From the IMG/VR virus record IMGVR_UViG_3300044722_000003, positions 1-33,096 of that record: 33,096 nt of DNA; one strand, written 5' to 3'. Positions 1 to 6,529 of the stretch are shown here, piece by piece; position 1 is the first letter of the stretch; every line of letters starts with the position of its first letter. The notes beneath the pieces were generated by a model. The model was not told the DNA's origin, searched no databases, and saw only the letters and a list, made by a program, of their open reading frames with translations. Origin of the DNA: a virus. The position numbers and the translations under genes were made by a program.

Positions 1-89
1 ACCTCTGCCTCGGAGTCACGGAGTCGTTGAAGAAGGAGTAGCCGACGGAGGTCGTAAGGGCGGTTGTCGGCGCGCGGTGGGACGCTCAT
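1..89 (-). CDS. Unknown protein, N-terminal fragment cut by window edge
   Basis: Only the first 29 codons are present. The ATG at 89-87 shares one base with the TGA of the preceding gene (TGATG), the same tight coupling used throughout this phage. The visible peptide begins MSVPPRADNRPYDLRRLLLL and is basic and Leu/Arg-rich, with no recognisable motif. It would be the last visible gene of the leftmost small-gene cluster. No function can be given. The main support is the coupling and the open frame running off the edge. Confidence 0.45.
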   Translation of the reverse strand, partial: MSVPPRADNRPYDLRRLLLLQRLRDSEAE

Positions 90-304
90 CACGACGCCTG
101 CTCCCGACGCGGAGCGTCGAACTCGCCGACCGGCAGCCACTCGCTGATCGCCCTGCTCTCAACCCACACGGTGCCGCTAGGGACCTCGCGGGACAGATGC
201 TCAGCGAAGCGCTGCGCGCTGTCCTCGCCCTGGGCCGCGCTGTGATAGACGGAACCATCGGGGCGCTCAAGGACGGCTCGAAACTCGTGACGATCATCGC
301 TCAT
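89..304 (-). CDS. Small unknown phage protein, 71 aa
   Basis: The ATG at 304 lies inside an ATGA overlap with the stop of the preceding gene (301), which decides the start over longer in-frame alternatives. The protein opens MSDDRHEFRAVLERPDGSVY and reads like a small alpha/beta fold: a charged strand-like start, a helix around AQRFAEHLSREV, then VWVESRAISEWLPVGEF. There is no signal peptide, membrane segment or cysteine. It belongs to the leftmost four-gene cluster, which has two dyad operators upstream of its first gene. I do not recognise a family. Confidence 0.6.
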   Translation of the reverse strand: MSDDRHEFRAVLERPDGSVYHSAAQGEDSAQRFAEHLSREVPSGTVWVESRAISEWLPVGEFDAPRREQAS

Positions 305-651
305 GGCCGTGAGCCCTTTCGACGCACAAGAGCCGCGCCCGCCCACGCCGGCGGAGCGTCCCAACACCCCGCGCCGACCGGCACGACAACCCGATCAGCC
401 ACCCACGGGCCCGGCAAGCTCTCCCCAACCTCATACGCCGCACGCAGGTGCCGGTCGCTCTTCGCGACCCGCTGATACGCCTCAGCCGTCCGCAGCTCGA
501 TCTCCGGGTTCGCCGCGTTGAACGTCGCGCGCTCATCACCCGCCGCGCCCCACACGATCACAACCTCAGCCGGCTCCAACGGCGTCCGCCCAGTGCAGCC
601 ATCGAACGCGCCTCCACGCAACGAAAACGTCCAACACGCATCCGCGCCCAC
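301..651 (-). CDS. Unknown phage protein, 116 aa
   Basis: Starts at GTG 651, five bases after the TGA of the preceding gene, with no clear Shine-Dalgarno site, so translation is probably coupled. The N-terminal part has two cysteines (CWTFSLRGGAFDGC), then EVVIVWGAAGDERATFN and a charged helix (ELRTAEAYQRVAKSDRHLRAAYEV). The C-terminal part is rich in Val, Ala and Pro. No catalytic motif or membrane span is visible. Codon use resembles the neighbours. Its role is unknown; the position suggests a small early accessory protein. Confidence 0.6.
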   Translation of the reverse strand: MGADACWTFSLRGGAFDGCTGRTPLEPAEVVIVWGAAGDERATFNAANPEIELRTAEAYQRVAKSDRHLRAAYEVGESLPGPWVADRVVVPVGAGCWDAPPAWAGAALVRRKGSRP

Positions 652-656
652 GACGA

Positions 657-932
657 TCAGCCAGACGTAGCGAGCGCCGGCGACTGCTGCACAAACAGCA
701 ACACATCGATATGACCGTGCATCTCCTCGACCTCACCCGGCCGCTCGAGCATCTCGATCACCAACGAAGGGAACCCATCCTGCAGATAGCCCGTGATCTG
801 CTCGGGCGTCGAGCCGCAGACGATGGCCGCGATCACACTCGTCATCCGGGCACGGACATCGTCGCCTACACGTACCGGCGGCACCGGGAGGACACCCTCC
901 TCGACCTCGAATCCGTTGCTCTCTTCGTCCAT
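657..932 (-). CDS. Unknown protein leading the leftmost cluster, 91 aa
   Basis: ATG 932 is preceded by a purine-rich Shine-Dalgarno stretch (GGGAGAGAGG) at good spacing; a GTG two codons upstream is possible. The protein is acidic at the start (MDEESNGFEVEEGVLPV), then has a hydrophobic helix (MTSVIAAIVCG), a segment TPEQITGYLQDGFPSLVIEML and a His/Glu stretch. No family is recognised. The reading frame stays open upstream as far as 1334, but that stretch contains two operators and the tRNA-like att site, so I reject it as coding. The 25-bp dyad at 959-983 lies 26 bp upstream, making this the first gene of its transcription unit. Confidence 0.6.
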   Translation of the reverse strand: MDEESNGFEVEEGVLPVPPVRVGDDVRARMTSVIAAIVCGSTPEQITGYLQDGFPSLVIEMLERPGEVEEMHGHIDVLLFVQQSPALATSG

Positions 933-958
933 GCTCACGGGCCTCTCTCCCAGTAGCG

Positions 959-983
959 CTTGTGCATCCAAAGGTAGCACAAG
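959..983. promoter_or_regulatory. Dyad operator, site 1
   Basis: Arms CTTGTGCATCC and GGTAGCACAAG around an AAA spacer. One further G-C pair extends the symmetry to 27 bp (958-984). It is a member of the 25-bp dyad family and lies 26 bp upstream of the ATG at 932. Inferred binding site of a phage regulator; the protein is not identified. Confidence 0.75.
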
Positions 984-1039
984 CCGCGGCGGATAGAGAC
1001 CCGAATGACCGAACTTCCGACGCACCCAACCCCGCACGG

Positions 1040-1064
1040 CGTATGCGACCGCTGGTTGCGTAAG
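1040..1064. promoter_or_regulatory. Dyad operator, site 2
   Basis: Arms CGTATGCGACC and GGTTGCGTAAG around GCT. The centre is 81 bp from site 1. It lies between the attP-like segment and the leftmost gene cluster, in a stretch with no supported gene, immediately next to the perfect palindrome at 1070-1085. Confidence 0.7.
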
Positions 1065-1069
1065 ACCGA

Positions 1070-1085
1070 GGCGGTGCGCACCGCC
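1070..1085. repeat. 16-bp perfect palindrome
   Basis: GGCGGTGCGCACCGCC reads the same on both strands. It sits 5 bp beyond operator site 2 and about 175 bp from the attP-like segment. It could be an integrase or excisionase arm site, part of the operator complex, or chance in GC-rich DNA. The rest of 1086-1259 shows nothing I can support. Confidence 0.4.
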
Positions 1086-1259
1086 GCGACACATACCCCG
1101 CGCGGCACCGACGCTGCACGCCGCGACAGAACCAGCCTCCCGCGGCCATCCGAGGCCGACGAGGCGACTGCGCATGAAACCCCATAGTCGCCCTGCAAAC
1201 CGCCCACAACCGTGTCCGGCCGCCGCCTGCCGCCGAGACCCACAGATCGACCCGGCAGC

Positions 1260-1300
1260 GTTTTCGAGACCGCCCGATTCAACCACTCTCGCACCCCTCC
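1260..1300 (-). other. Probable attP core: 5' part of a tRNA-Ser(CGA)
   Basis: On the minus strand, 41 bases from GGAGGGG (1300-1294) follow a bacterial tRNA-Ser: acceptor strand, D-arm GAGAGTGGTTGAA, anticodon-stem 5' side GCGGT, loop CTCGAAA with anticodon CGA, then AC. After 1260 the sequence is GCTGCC where CGC would be needed to close the stem, and no variable arm, T-arm (GTTCGAATC) or acceptor 3' strand follows. It begins 31 bp beyond the integrase stop, the usual place for attP. Dyad operators shared with the rest of the phage lie on both sides, so it is not a prophage boundary. I infer the integration core, with crossover in or near the anticodon loop. Confidence 0.65.
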
Positions 1301-1330
1301 AAGGCCCGACAACACTAGCGACCAGAACCC

Positions 1331-2758
1331 TCACCGGCCCAGCTCCGGGCCCGTGCGCGGCACGGACACTGCACGCCCCGACCCGCCCGAGCCGCCCCGA
1401 GCAACCGATGGTCGCATACCAAGCTGCTCCTCCCGCGCACGCAGCACCCCCATCAGATCGGCCACCACAGGCTCCGCCTCATCGGGAGTCGTGCGCTCCA
1501 GGACCTCGAGCAGCCGCGACGACGCCTGTGCGACCTCTGACCGCATAGCGCCCTCCAGGTAGTGATCAAGCATCCGGCCGGCTTCCTCCTCCGCCCCCGG
1601 GAACAGGTGCCCGTACCTGTCGTAGGTCTGCGTGATGCTCGCGTGGCCGAGCATCATCTGCAACACCTTCGGATTGAAGTTCCCGGCGGCCGCCATCGCC
1701 GCGATCATCAACGACGCGAACGTGTGCCGGCAGTCGTGCAGGCCGATCGGCGCGCTACCCGCGCGCGCCCACGCTCGTTTCGCGCGCTCGACGACCGCCG
1801 AGTCGTTGAACGGCCTGTCCCTTGCCGCTCTGCGACAGACACCGCCGAGCGTCGCGCGGGCGAACACGAGCCCGCGCGGACGGCCGGGCGCGCGCTGGCG
1901 GTGCGCGAGCAGCTCCTCCCGCAGGGCCGCGCAGATCGGGATCTTGCGGCCCTGCCCGGCCTCGGACTTCACCTCGACCATCACCTTGTCCCCCGGGTCG
2001 TAGTTCATCTCGACCCGGATGACGCCGGCCGCGAGATCGATGTCCGCCCACCGCAAGCCCATGAGCTCGCCGCGGCGCAACCCCGCGTACAGGGCGGTCG
2101 CCCACAACGGCCTGTCCTGCGGATCCAGCGCCCGCAGGATTCCATTGATCTCCTTGACTGCCGCTACGCGTGTGCGGCTGCCCGACCCGGCCGGCACCCG
2201 CATGCCCTTCGTCGGATTCACGGTGATCTGCTCGAGGTCGATCGCGTGGCGGTACAGCGCGCGTAGCGGAATCACGATGTTCCGGATCGTGCTCGCCGCC
2301 AGTCCCCGCGAAGCGAGGCGCTGCACGAGCTTGTTCAGATCGCCGCGCGTGACCTCGTCCATGCGGGTCCCCCCGATCTCGGGGAACACCTCGACTTCCA
2401 GGCAGCGTCGGTAGCCGCGCAACGTCGACGGCTTGTAGCGCTTGTCGCCGCGGCCCAGCGCCACCCCGCTCTCGGCCGCGGCCAGCCACGCCTCAGCGGC
2501 CTCACGCACCCGCGGCGCCCGGCCCGGCAGCCGCTCCCCGCTCGCATGCGCCCGCTCAACGTCGCGCTTCCATCCCTTCGCCGCGGCCAGCGTCGAGAAC
2601 GTCTTCGTCTGCCGGCCATCGCGCGGCCCAGCCTGCACCTGGTAGTGCGGCCACCCCCTCGGGCAACCGCACACCGCCATGTCATCGGACTGCGCTGCCG
2701 GACAGCTACGCGCGTGCCGCCGCCGGACACCGGTGGGAAGGCCGGCCCCGGCGGTCAT
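1331..2758 (-). CDS. int: Tyrosine site-specific integrase
   Basis: A 475-residue tyrosine recombinase that would integrate and excise the phage at attP/attB. An N-terminal arm-type region (about 30-100) includes HYQVQAGPRDGRQTKTF. A core-binding SAM-like domain spans about 105-190 (TLRGYRRCLEVEVFPEIG). The catalytic domain shows R228 in AGLRRGELMGLRW, K264, H341 and R344 in LHDCRHTF, H372 in MLGHAS and the nucleophile Y382 in YDRYGHLF. About 90 residues follow the tyrosine, longer than usual. The ATG at 2758 overlaps the stop of the excisionase-like gene (ATGA), so the two are cotranscribed. The gene ends 31 bp before the tRNA-Ser fragment. Confidence 0.96.
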   Translation of the reverse strand: MTAGAGLPTGVRRRHARSCPAAQSDDMAVCGCPRGWPHYQVQAGPRDGRQTKTFSTLAAAKGWKRDVERAHASGERLPGRAPRVREAAEAWLAAAESGVALGRGDKRYKPSTLRGYRRCLEVEVFPEIGGTRMDEVTRGDLNKLVQRLASRGLAASTIRNIVIPLRALYRHAIDLEQITVNPTKGMRVPAGSGSRTRVAAVKEINGILRALDPQDRPLWATALYAGLRRGELMGLRWADIDLAAGVIRVEMNYDPGDKVMVEVKSEAGQGRKIPICAALREELLAHRQRAPGRPRGLVFARATLGGVCRRAARDRPFNDSAVVERAKRAWARAGSAPIGLHDCRHTFASLMIAAMAAAGNFNPKVLQMMLGHASITQTYDRYGHLFPGAEEEAGRMLDHYLEGAMRSEVAQASSRLLEVLERTTPDEAEPVVADLMGVLRAREEQLGMRPSVARGGSGGSGRAVSVPRTGPELGR

Positions 2759-2964
2759 GCGCTCACCCGATCGGCCGACGCGTCAAGCCATCGCCTGACC
2801 TCATCGACGGGATACAGCCGGTGCCGGCCTCGCCTGACGCATCGCAACTCGACCGCTATGTGGTCGTCGAAGAAGTCGATCGACACACCGAGCGCACGGG
2901 CGGTCTCAGCCTTGGTTAGCGCGAATCGCGGCACAGGCGTTACCCGACGTTGTCCTGACGCCAT
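2755..2964 (-). CDS. Excisionase-like MerR/AlpA-type HTH protein, 69 aa
   Basis: Starts at ATG 2964 behind GGGGAGAGG; a longer in-frame reading to 3060 lacks such support. The protein has the winged-HTH excisionase pattern: FALTKAETARALGVSIDFFDDHI (helix-turn-helix), then RRGRHRLYPVDEVRRWLD (wing and last helix). It overlaps int by ATGA. Excisionases of this type bind attP arms and steer the integrase to excision, but some act as regulators of int. No member of the dyad operator family lies directly upstream, so this pair may be controlled differently from the other operons. Confidence 0.85.
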   Translation of the reverse strand: MASGQRRVTPVPRFALTKAETARALGVSIDFFDDHIAVELRCVRRGRHRLYPVDEVRRWLDASADRVSA

Positions 2965-3263
2965 ATGGCACCTCTCCCCAGGTAGCAGTGAACTGGTCCG
3001 GCGGGCGCGATTACCGCGGGAATCTAGTTCTTTGGTGATCGCCCGCGGTGACGAGACCACACTGGCGGCGGGAAATACAACCGCTGTCGGCAGCGTGCAT
3101 GAGCGTGTCCAGGCCGCTCAGGGCGCGGCTCGGCCTACGGGGGCGGGGACGGACGCGCGTGGCCGTGCGTTGGCGTCTTCAGGCCGTCTCAGGCAGCGCC
3201 CGGCCCTCGACTACCGACGCCCGCCCGGTTCGAGACGCCGCGCCTCAATCCGACGCTCGGCGG
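2965..3263. other. Intergenic region upstream of xis-int with an imperfect hairpin
   Basis: About 300 bp with no supported gene. The clearest structure is an inverted repeat near 3001-3047: GCGGGCGCGATTACC facing GGTGATCGCCCGC across about 19 bp, with ACCGCGGG and CCGCGGT inside. It could be a terminator for the accessory operon ending at 3264, an xis-int promoter region, or an integration arm site. GGTAGCAG near 2982 resembles one arm of the dyad operator but has no partner. Confidence 0.45.
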
Positions 3264-3668
3264 TTATCGACACGACCACTCGGAACCCCTGTTGACGTGG
3301 TGCATCCAACCGGCCGCGAGCGAACTCCACTCCGCCGACCAGATCGACCGGCCGGCGTAGGGCGTAGTCCCCCACGTGCTCGGGATGAACTGCATGACTC
3401 CCGCCGACCGCCCCAGCAGCGCCGCCATGCTGATCGGCACCCGGTTGCGCGGCAGCCCGTTGATGGCGTAGGGGTTGAGTCCGCTCTCGCAGCGGGCCTT
3501 GCGCAACAGCATCGAGAAGTCGACTCGCCAGTGCAGCGCGGCCCTGCGGATGCACGGCACCACCCGGACCTGTGAGCACTGCTTGCGCGCGACGCGCTCC
3601 TCGCACGACCTTGTCTGGCAGCCGTCGCGAGCGTCGACGCGCGGCGCTGCGACGGCCATGATGATCAC
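3264..3668 (-). CDS. Secreted lysozyme/transglycosylase-like protein with disputed start
   Basis: The C-terminal half is a lysozyme-like (SLT/Rpf-type) fold: ARCESGLNPYAING with the likely catalytic Glu, then GRSAGVMQFIPSTWG and AAGWMHHVN. From GTG 3668 it has 134 residues and six cysteines. The start is odd. This frame continues upstream as a good signal peptide (RPYVLAAAVAVIIMAVAA then PRVDA) to the TGA at 3707-3705, with no usable start codon. The only well-placed Shine-Dalgarno (AGGAGAGAG) serves ATG 3708, which is in another frame. Either GTG 3668 is used, or a +1 shift or an indel joins ATG 3708 to this frame. It is last in the accessory operon; it probably cleaves peptidoglycan outside the membrane. 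Confidence 0.75.
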   Translation of the reverse strand: MIIMAVAAPRVDARDGCQTRSCEERVARKQCSQVRVVPCIRRAALHWRVDFSMLLRKARCESGLNPYAINGLPRNRVPISMAALLGRSAGVMQFIPSTWGTTPYAGRSIWSAEWSSLAAGWMHHVNRGSEWSCR

Positions 3669-3704
3669 GGCAACAGCCGCGGCTAGAACGTAGGGTCGGA
3701 TTGG

Positions 3705-3995
3705 TCATCTCTCTCCTGTCTCGGATGGCCGGGCGCTCGCGCGCGGCTCGGGCCGATCACCGTCTCGCGGGATCGCTTCCGCCACGTGGCGGGCAAGGTC
3801 GAGCTCGTCAGCGACATCGATCGCGGCGAGCTGCACGGCCGCAATGACCGCGTCGCGCTCGGTGGTTCGGGCCGCGGTGGCGAGCAGCAGCTCGCCGGTC
3901 GACGCGCCGAGCTCGTTGAGCTCGACAGCGAGGACCTGCGCGCGGTAGTCGAGCCCATATGGCTCGACTGTCACGGTGAGCCCGAGCGTCTTCAC
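3705..3995 (-). CDS. Unknown phage protein, 96 aa
   Basis: Starts at ATG 3995 within an ATGA overlap with the preceding gene. It has a short beta-like start (LGLTVTVEPYGLDYRAQVLAVEL) and long alpha-helical stretches (ERDAVIAAVQLAAIDVADELDLARHVAEAI), ending in a polar Pro/Arg tail. There is no cysteine, membrane span or catalytic motif. Its TGA overlaps the ATG at 3708 that carries the Shine-Dalgarno site of the lysozyme-like gene. Function not recognised. Confidence 0.65.
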   Translation of the reverse strand: MKTLGLTVTVEPYGLDYRAQVLAVELNELGASTGELLLATAARTTERDAVIAAVQLAAIDVADELDLARHVAEAIPRDGDRPEPRASARPSETGER

Positions 3996-4279
3996 AGCAG
4001 CGCCTCCTGGCCGTCGACCGTGGCCGCGTGGCGACGAGCCGGACAGGTCGCGTAGTGCACCGAATGCTGGTCAGCGCTCGCGAGCTCTACATCCGACGCC
4101 GCTTCCCGCGTCGCGCGCGCGACGACTGGGTTGCGGAACACGTGTGCCAGGCCGAACCCGTCGACAAGGACGTTGCCGTCCTCGGTCGGCACGGGGTCGA
4201 TCAGCATCCGCTTCCCGTTCGCGGCCGTCCGCGCATAGACGACTTGGCGGCCACACGCGGCACAGGTCCCGTACTCCAC
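3992..4279 (-). CDS. Small zinc-ribbon protein, 95 aa
   Basis: The GTG start at 4279 follows directly after the TAG of the preceding gene. One CxxC knuckle lies at the N-terminus (CAACGRQVVYARTAANGKRM) and a His/Cys pair near the end (HYATCP), which together can bind one zinc. The segment NGKRMLIDPVPTEDGNVLV between them is typical of small zinc-ribbon proteins seen in actinobacterial phages and mobile elements. No enzymatic motif is visible. It may bind nucleic acid or a protein partner; the role is unknown. Confidence 0.7.
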   Translation of the reverse strand: MEYGTCAACGRQVVYARTAANGKRMLIDPVPTEDGNVLVDGFGLAHVFRNPVVARATREAASDVELASADQHSVHYATCPARRHAATVDGQEALL

Positions 4280-4960
4280 CTACCTCGCCTCCGCCCAGCG
4301 CAGCACCTCGAACGGATGCAGCTCCTCGCCCTCGACGATCGCGACCTTCACGTACGTCACGACCGTGTCCGGCATCCGGCCACCGTCCGCCGGCGGCTCC
4401 ACTGGCCGCTCCAACGTCGGGACGAGCGCGGCCGTCCGCACACGCCACAGCGTCAGCCGCTGGCGGCGGCGCAGCGCCTTCAGGCCCTTGCACGCCCGGA
4501 GGCTGTACAGCAGGCACGGTTCGCAAAGCCACGGCTCATAGATCAGCGGACACGTCCGGCCGCCGACGACGATCGCCTGGCGGCCAGAGGCGTCCAGTAC
4601 GACGTCGCGCGCCGAGGTTTGCCGGGACCTGAGGTCCGCGAGCCATAGCGGCGGGTCCCACGGCGGCGGACCCGTCCCGACCGGTGCGCGGCAGACCTGG
4701 CAGCACAGCGTCAGCGCGGACTCACGCTGCCTAGCCGGGCTGATGACCGCGAGCTTCGCGTGCCCGTCCCCGGGCTGCCCGGCCGCCTCGAACATGCATC
4801 GCCGTGGGAAGCCGCGCTCGACGAGCAATGGGTCATGGCGCGCGACGTAGCCGTGGTCTTCACCGGTCCAGGCCGCGGCCCACGGCACCGGCATCCCACC
4901 CGCGGTCCGCAGCACCCCTTCGAGCGAGTCTGGTTCCGCGACCGATCGCCAATCGCTCAC
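4280..4960 (-). CDS. Cysteine-rich unknown protein, 226 aa
   Basis: GTG start at 4960 in a GTGA overlap with the preceding gene. After an N-terminal region rich in Gly, Pro and Trp come cysteine groups CCQVCRAPVG and CPLIYEPWLCEPC, then a further Cys and a very basic stretch (KGLKALRRRQRLTLWRVR). The pattern suggests a structural zinc site next to a nucleic-acid-binding surface. The C-terminal third (DTVVTYVKVAIVEGEELHPFEVLRWAEA) is beta-like. I do not recognise a family. Confidence 0.65.
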   Translation of the reverse strand: MSDWRSVAEPDSLEGVLRTAGGMPVPWAAAWTGEDHGYVARHDPLLVERGFPRRCMFEAAGQPGDGHAKLAVISPARQRESALTLCCQVCRAPVGTGPPPWDPPLWLADLRSRQTSARDVVLDASGRQAIVVGGRTCPLIYEPWLCEPCLLYSLRACKGLKALRRRQRLTLWRVRTAALVPTLERPVEPPADGGRMPDTVVTYVKVAIVEGEELHPFEVLRWAEAR

Positions 4961-5334
4961 GGCGTCCTCCCCTCGACGGTCGGCGCGTGAAACGCGGCTT
5001 CCAGCGGATCATCCGGCACCTCGACTGGCAGAGCCGACCACACGAGATCAGCAGTCGCATCGCCCCACTCGTCGATGCGGTTGCGTCGCGTCACGAGTCC
5101 ACCGGCGCGGAGCGCCTTCAGCGCGGCGTAGGCCGCGCCGTAGGAGAACAACGCATGGCCGAGACCGTGGCAGCGCCTGCAGCCGAACCGGCCGTCGCCC
5201 TTCCCCGTGCCGTCGCACTCGCCGCACGGCGTCCGCTCCTCCATCAGCCCGGAGATGCGCGTGCAGGACAACTCGCCCTCGGCACGCAGCAGCTGCAGCA
5301 CGGCGATCTGCTTGTTCGACAACGGCGCGGCCAT
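4957..5334 (-). CDS. Winged-helix protein with DnaJ-type zinc finger, 125 aa
   Basis: Starts at ATG 5334 (TGATG with the previous stop) or at GTG 5337. The N-terminal part is helix-rich like a winged helix (LSNKQIAVLQLLRAEGELSCTRI). It is followed by a DnaJ-type cysteine-rich finger, CGECDGTGKGDGRFGCRRCHGLG, with two CxxCxGxG-like repeats. A second helical segment (AYAALKALRAGGLVTRR) follows. The finger sits inside the winged helix, as if replacing a loop. It may be a DNA-binding regulator or chaperone-type adaptor. A J-domain protein is encoded three genes upstream in the same operon. Confidence 0.65.
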   Translation of the reverse strand: MAAPLSNKQIAVLQLLRAEGELSCTRISGLMEERTPCGECDGTGKGDGRFGCRRCHGLGHALFSYGAAYAALKALRAGGLVTRRNRIDEWGDATADLVWSALPVEVPDDPLEAAFHAPTVEGRTP

Positions 5335-5510
5335 CACGCGGCTACCGTCAGTCGTCGCGACCCGTCACAGACGATCGTGATCTCATCAGCCAGCCTCAGC
5401 CCAGCCGCCAAGTCGAGCCGCAACACGACCGTCTGACCGGCCGCGACAGCATGCAGCTCAACGCCGGTCGGAGTCGGCTCGACCCGCACAACAGCGGCAA
5501 GATCAGGCAC
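5334..5510 (-). CDS. Small unknown protein, 58 aa
   Basis: The start is GTG 5510, which overlaps the end of the preceding gene (stop 5503); a longer reading from 5570 gives an Arg-rich N-terminus unlike its neighbours and is rejected. The peptide is alternately hydrophobic and charged (LAAVVRVEPTPTGVELHAV, QTVVLRLDL, DEITIVCDG), consistent with a small beta sheet. No motif identifies its role. It sits mid-operon. Confidence 0.55.
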   Translation of the reverse strand: MPDLAAVVRVEPTPTGVELHAVAAGQTVVLRLDLAAGLRLADEITIVCDGSRRLTVAA

Positions 5511-5724
5511 TGTTGATCTCCGCGATAAACCTGCACGCAGCCGCCTGCGTCTCATCCTCTGTCGGCACAACGCCCTCGCGCGCCAGGCGTGCCAGGACCG
5601 CCTCGCACTGCTCGACGTCGATCGGCGGGCCGCCCGTGACTAAGCCGTACAGCCGCGCGCTCTCGATCAGCAGACAGCCCGCGGCCAGCGCAGCCAGCGC
5701 GCGCGGGGGAAGTTCATGGCTCAC
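5503..5724 (-). CDS. Small helical unknown protein, 73 aa
   Basis: GTG start at 5724 inside a GTGA overlap with the J-domain gene. It is nearly all alpha-helical: RALAALAAGCLLIESARLYG, then VEQCEAVLARLAREG and DETQAAACRFIAEI. Three cysteines are scattered and do not form a zinc motif. The fold resembles a small helical or HTH-like protein, but no recognition helix is evident. Function unknown. Confidence 0.6.
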   Translation of the reverse strand: MSHELPPRALAALAAGCLLIESARLYGLVTGGPPIDVEQCEAVLARLAREGVVPTEDETQAAACRFIAEINSA

Positions 5725-6293
5725 GACGATCCTCTCGCGGCCTGGACATCGGCGAATGCCGCCGGATCCCCACCATGGTCAGGATGCGTCGCCTTCAACG
5801 CCGCCGGGACCGACCCGTGCTCACGAATCAGCGCACGGCCACGCTCCGGCGACGGATCCCCAGCGCCCATCGGCAGCGCCTTCCACCCCGCGTACTGCTC
5901 CCCGCGCTTCGTGACGCCGTACCGGTCCACGGCACGCAGCGCCTGCAACCCGAGCGCGATCGCGCGAAGGTTGTCCTGCCAGTCCGAAAAGGTCCCGACC
6001 TCGTAACGCAGCTTCGGCCGGCCCGGCACGTTCGTCGCCTCGAAGCTCAGCACGATCCCCGGCGTGCGCGCGCGCCGGTCCGCACGCGGCAACCCGTCCA
6101 AACGCAGGTCGCGCTCGGAGATATCTACCTCGAGGACGACGTGTCGCGCGCCGTGCGCGCGCAACTCCTTCACCACGAGCTCGACGGTTGAAATCCACGA
6201 CGCCCGGAACGGCGAGAGGCGATGCCCGCTCGCGACCGGTCGTTCGAGCGGCCGGAACATCACGAGCCCGGCAAGATCCGCGTAGCCGCTCAT
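5721..6293 (-). CDS. J-domain-containing protein, 190 aa
   Basis: Starts at ATG 6293 (ATGA overlap with the preceding gene) rather than the upstream ATG 6326. The central region (about 35-145) has the block HVVLEVDISERDLRLDG, a middle segment, and NLRAIALGLQALRAVDRYG then GEQYAGWKALP, characteristic of a family found in actinobacterial phages and mobile elements. The last 45 residues form a short J-domain with the HPD motif at 170-172 (LKATHPDHGGD). J-domains stimulate Hsp70 (DnaK) ATPase, so the protein may recruit host DnaK. The J-domain is C-terminal and minimal, unlike canonical DnaJ. Confidence 0.8.
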   Translation of the reverse strand: MSGYADLAGLVMFRPLERPVASGHRLSPFRASWISTVELVVKELRAHGARHVVLEVDISERDLRLDGLPRADRRARTPGIVLSFEATNVPGRPKLRYEVGTFSDWQDNLRAIALGLQALRAVDRYGVTKRGEQYAGWKALPMGAGDPSPERGRALIREHGSVPAALKATHPDHGGDPAAFADVQAARGSS

Positions 6294-6529
6294 GACGTAC
6301 CCGCCGATCGCCCGGGGCGTCTCCACCAGCCGCCCGCCTGGTACGCAAGACCGACCGCCTCCAGGCCACGAAGAATCTCCCGAGCCTCCCGCACCTCGGC
6401 GCCGGTCACCCTGGCGTACACGGCCGCCGCGACGTGTCGAGCGCGCACCCCCGCCGCGGTCGGCTCAGGCAGGGCTGCAAGCACCCGCTCATCGAGTGGG
6501 CGCAGCTTCAGCGTCGGCGCCTCGGTCAT
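6290..6529 (-). CDS. Small winged-helix-like protein, 79 aa
   Basis: ATG 6529 overlaps the stop of the 45-residue membrane peptide gene (ATGA). The sequence LDERVLAALPEPTAAGVRARHVAAAVYARVTG, then VREAREILRGLEAVGLAYQAGGWWRR, has the spacing of a winged helix with an aromatic wing. It is probably a DNA-binding accessory factor. There are no cysteines and no membrane span. Confidence 0.65.
   Translation of the reverse strand: MTEAPTLKLRPLDERVLAALPEPTAAGVRARHVAAAVYARVTGAEVREAREILRGLEAVGLAYQAGGWWRRPGRSAGTS

Noticed and set aside
935-1315. Leftward frame beginning GLGGVREWLNRAVSKTLPG
   Set aside because: This is the familiar translation of a tRNA-Ser 5' half, so it marks the att site and is not a protein gene.
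657-1334. One long leftward frame from 1334 whose middle reads like an HTH protein (RLGLTQPAVAYAV)
   Set aside because: The HTH-like words come from translating dyad operator site 2; the frame also crosses the tRNA-Ser fragment and site 1. A clear ribosome site supports ATG 932 instead.
2978-2995. GGTAGCAGTGA upstream of the excisionase-like gene as an operator
   Set aside because: Only six bases match one arm and there is no opposing arm at 3-bp spacing.
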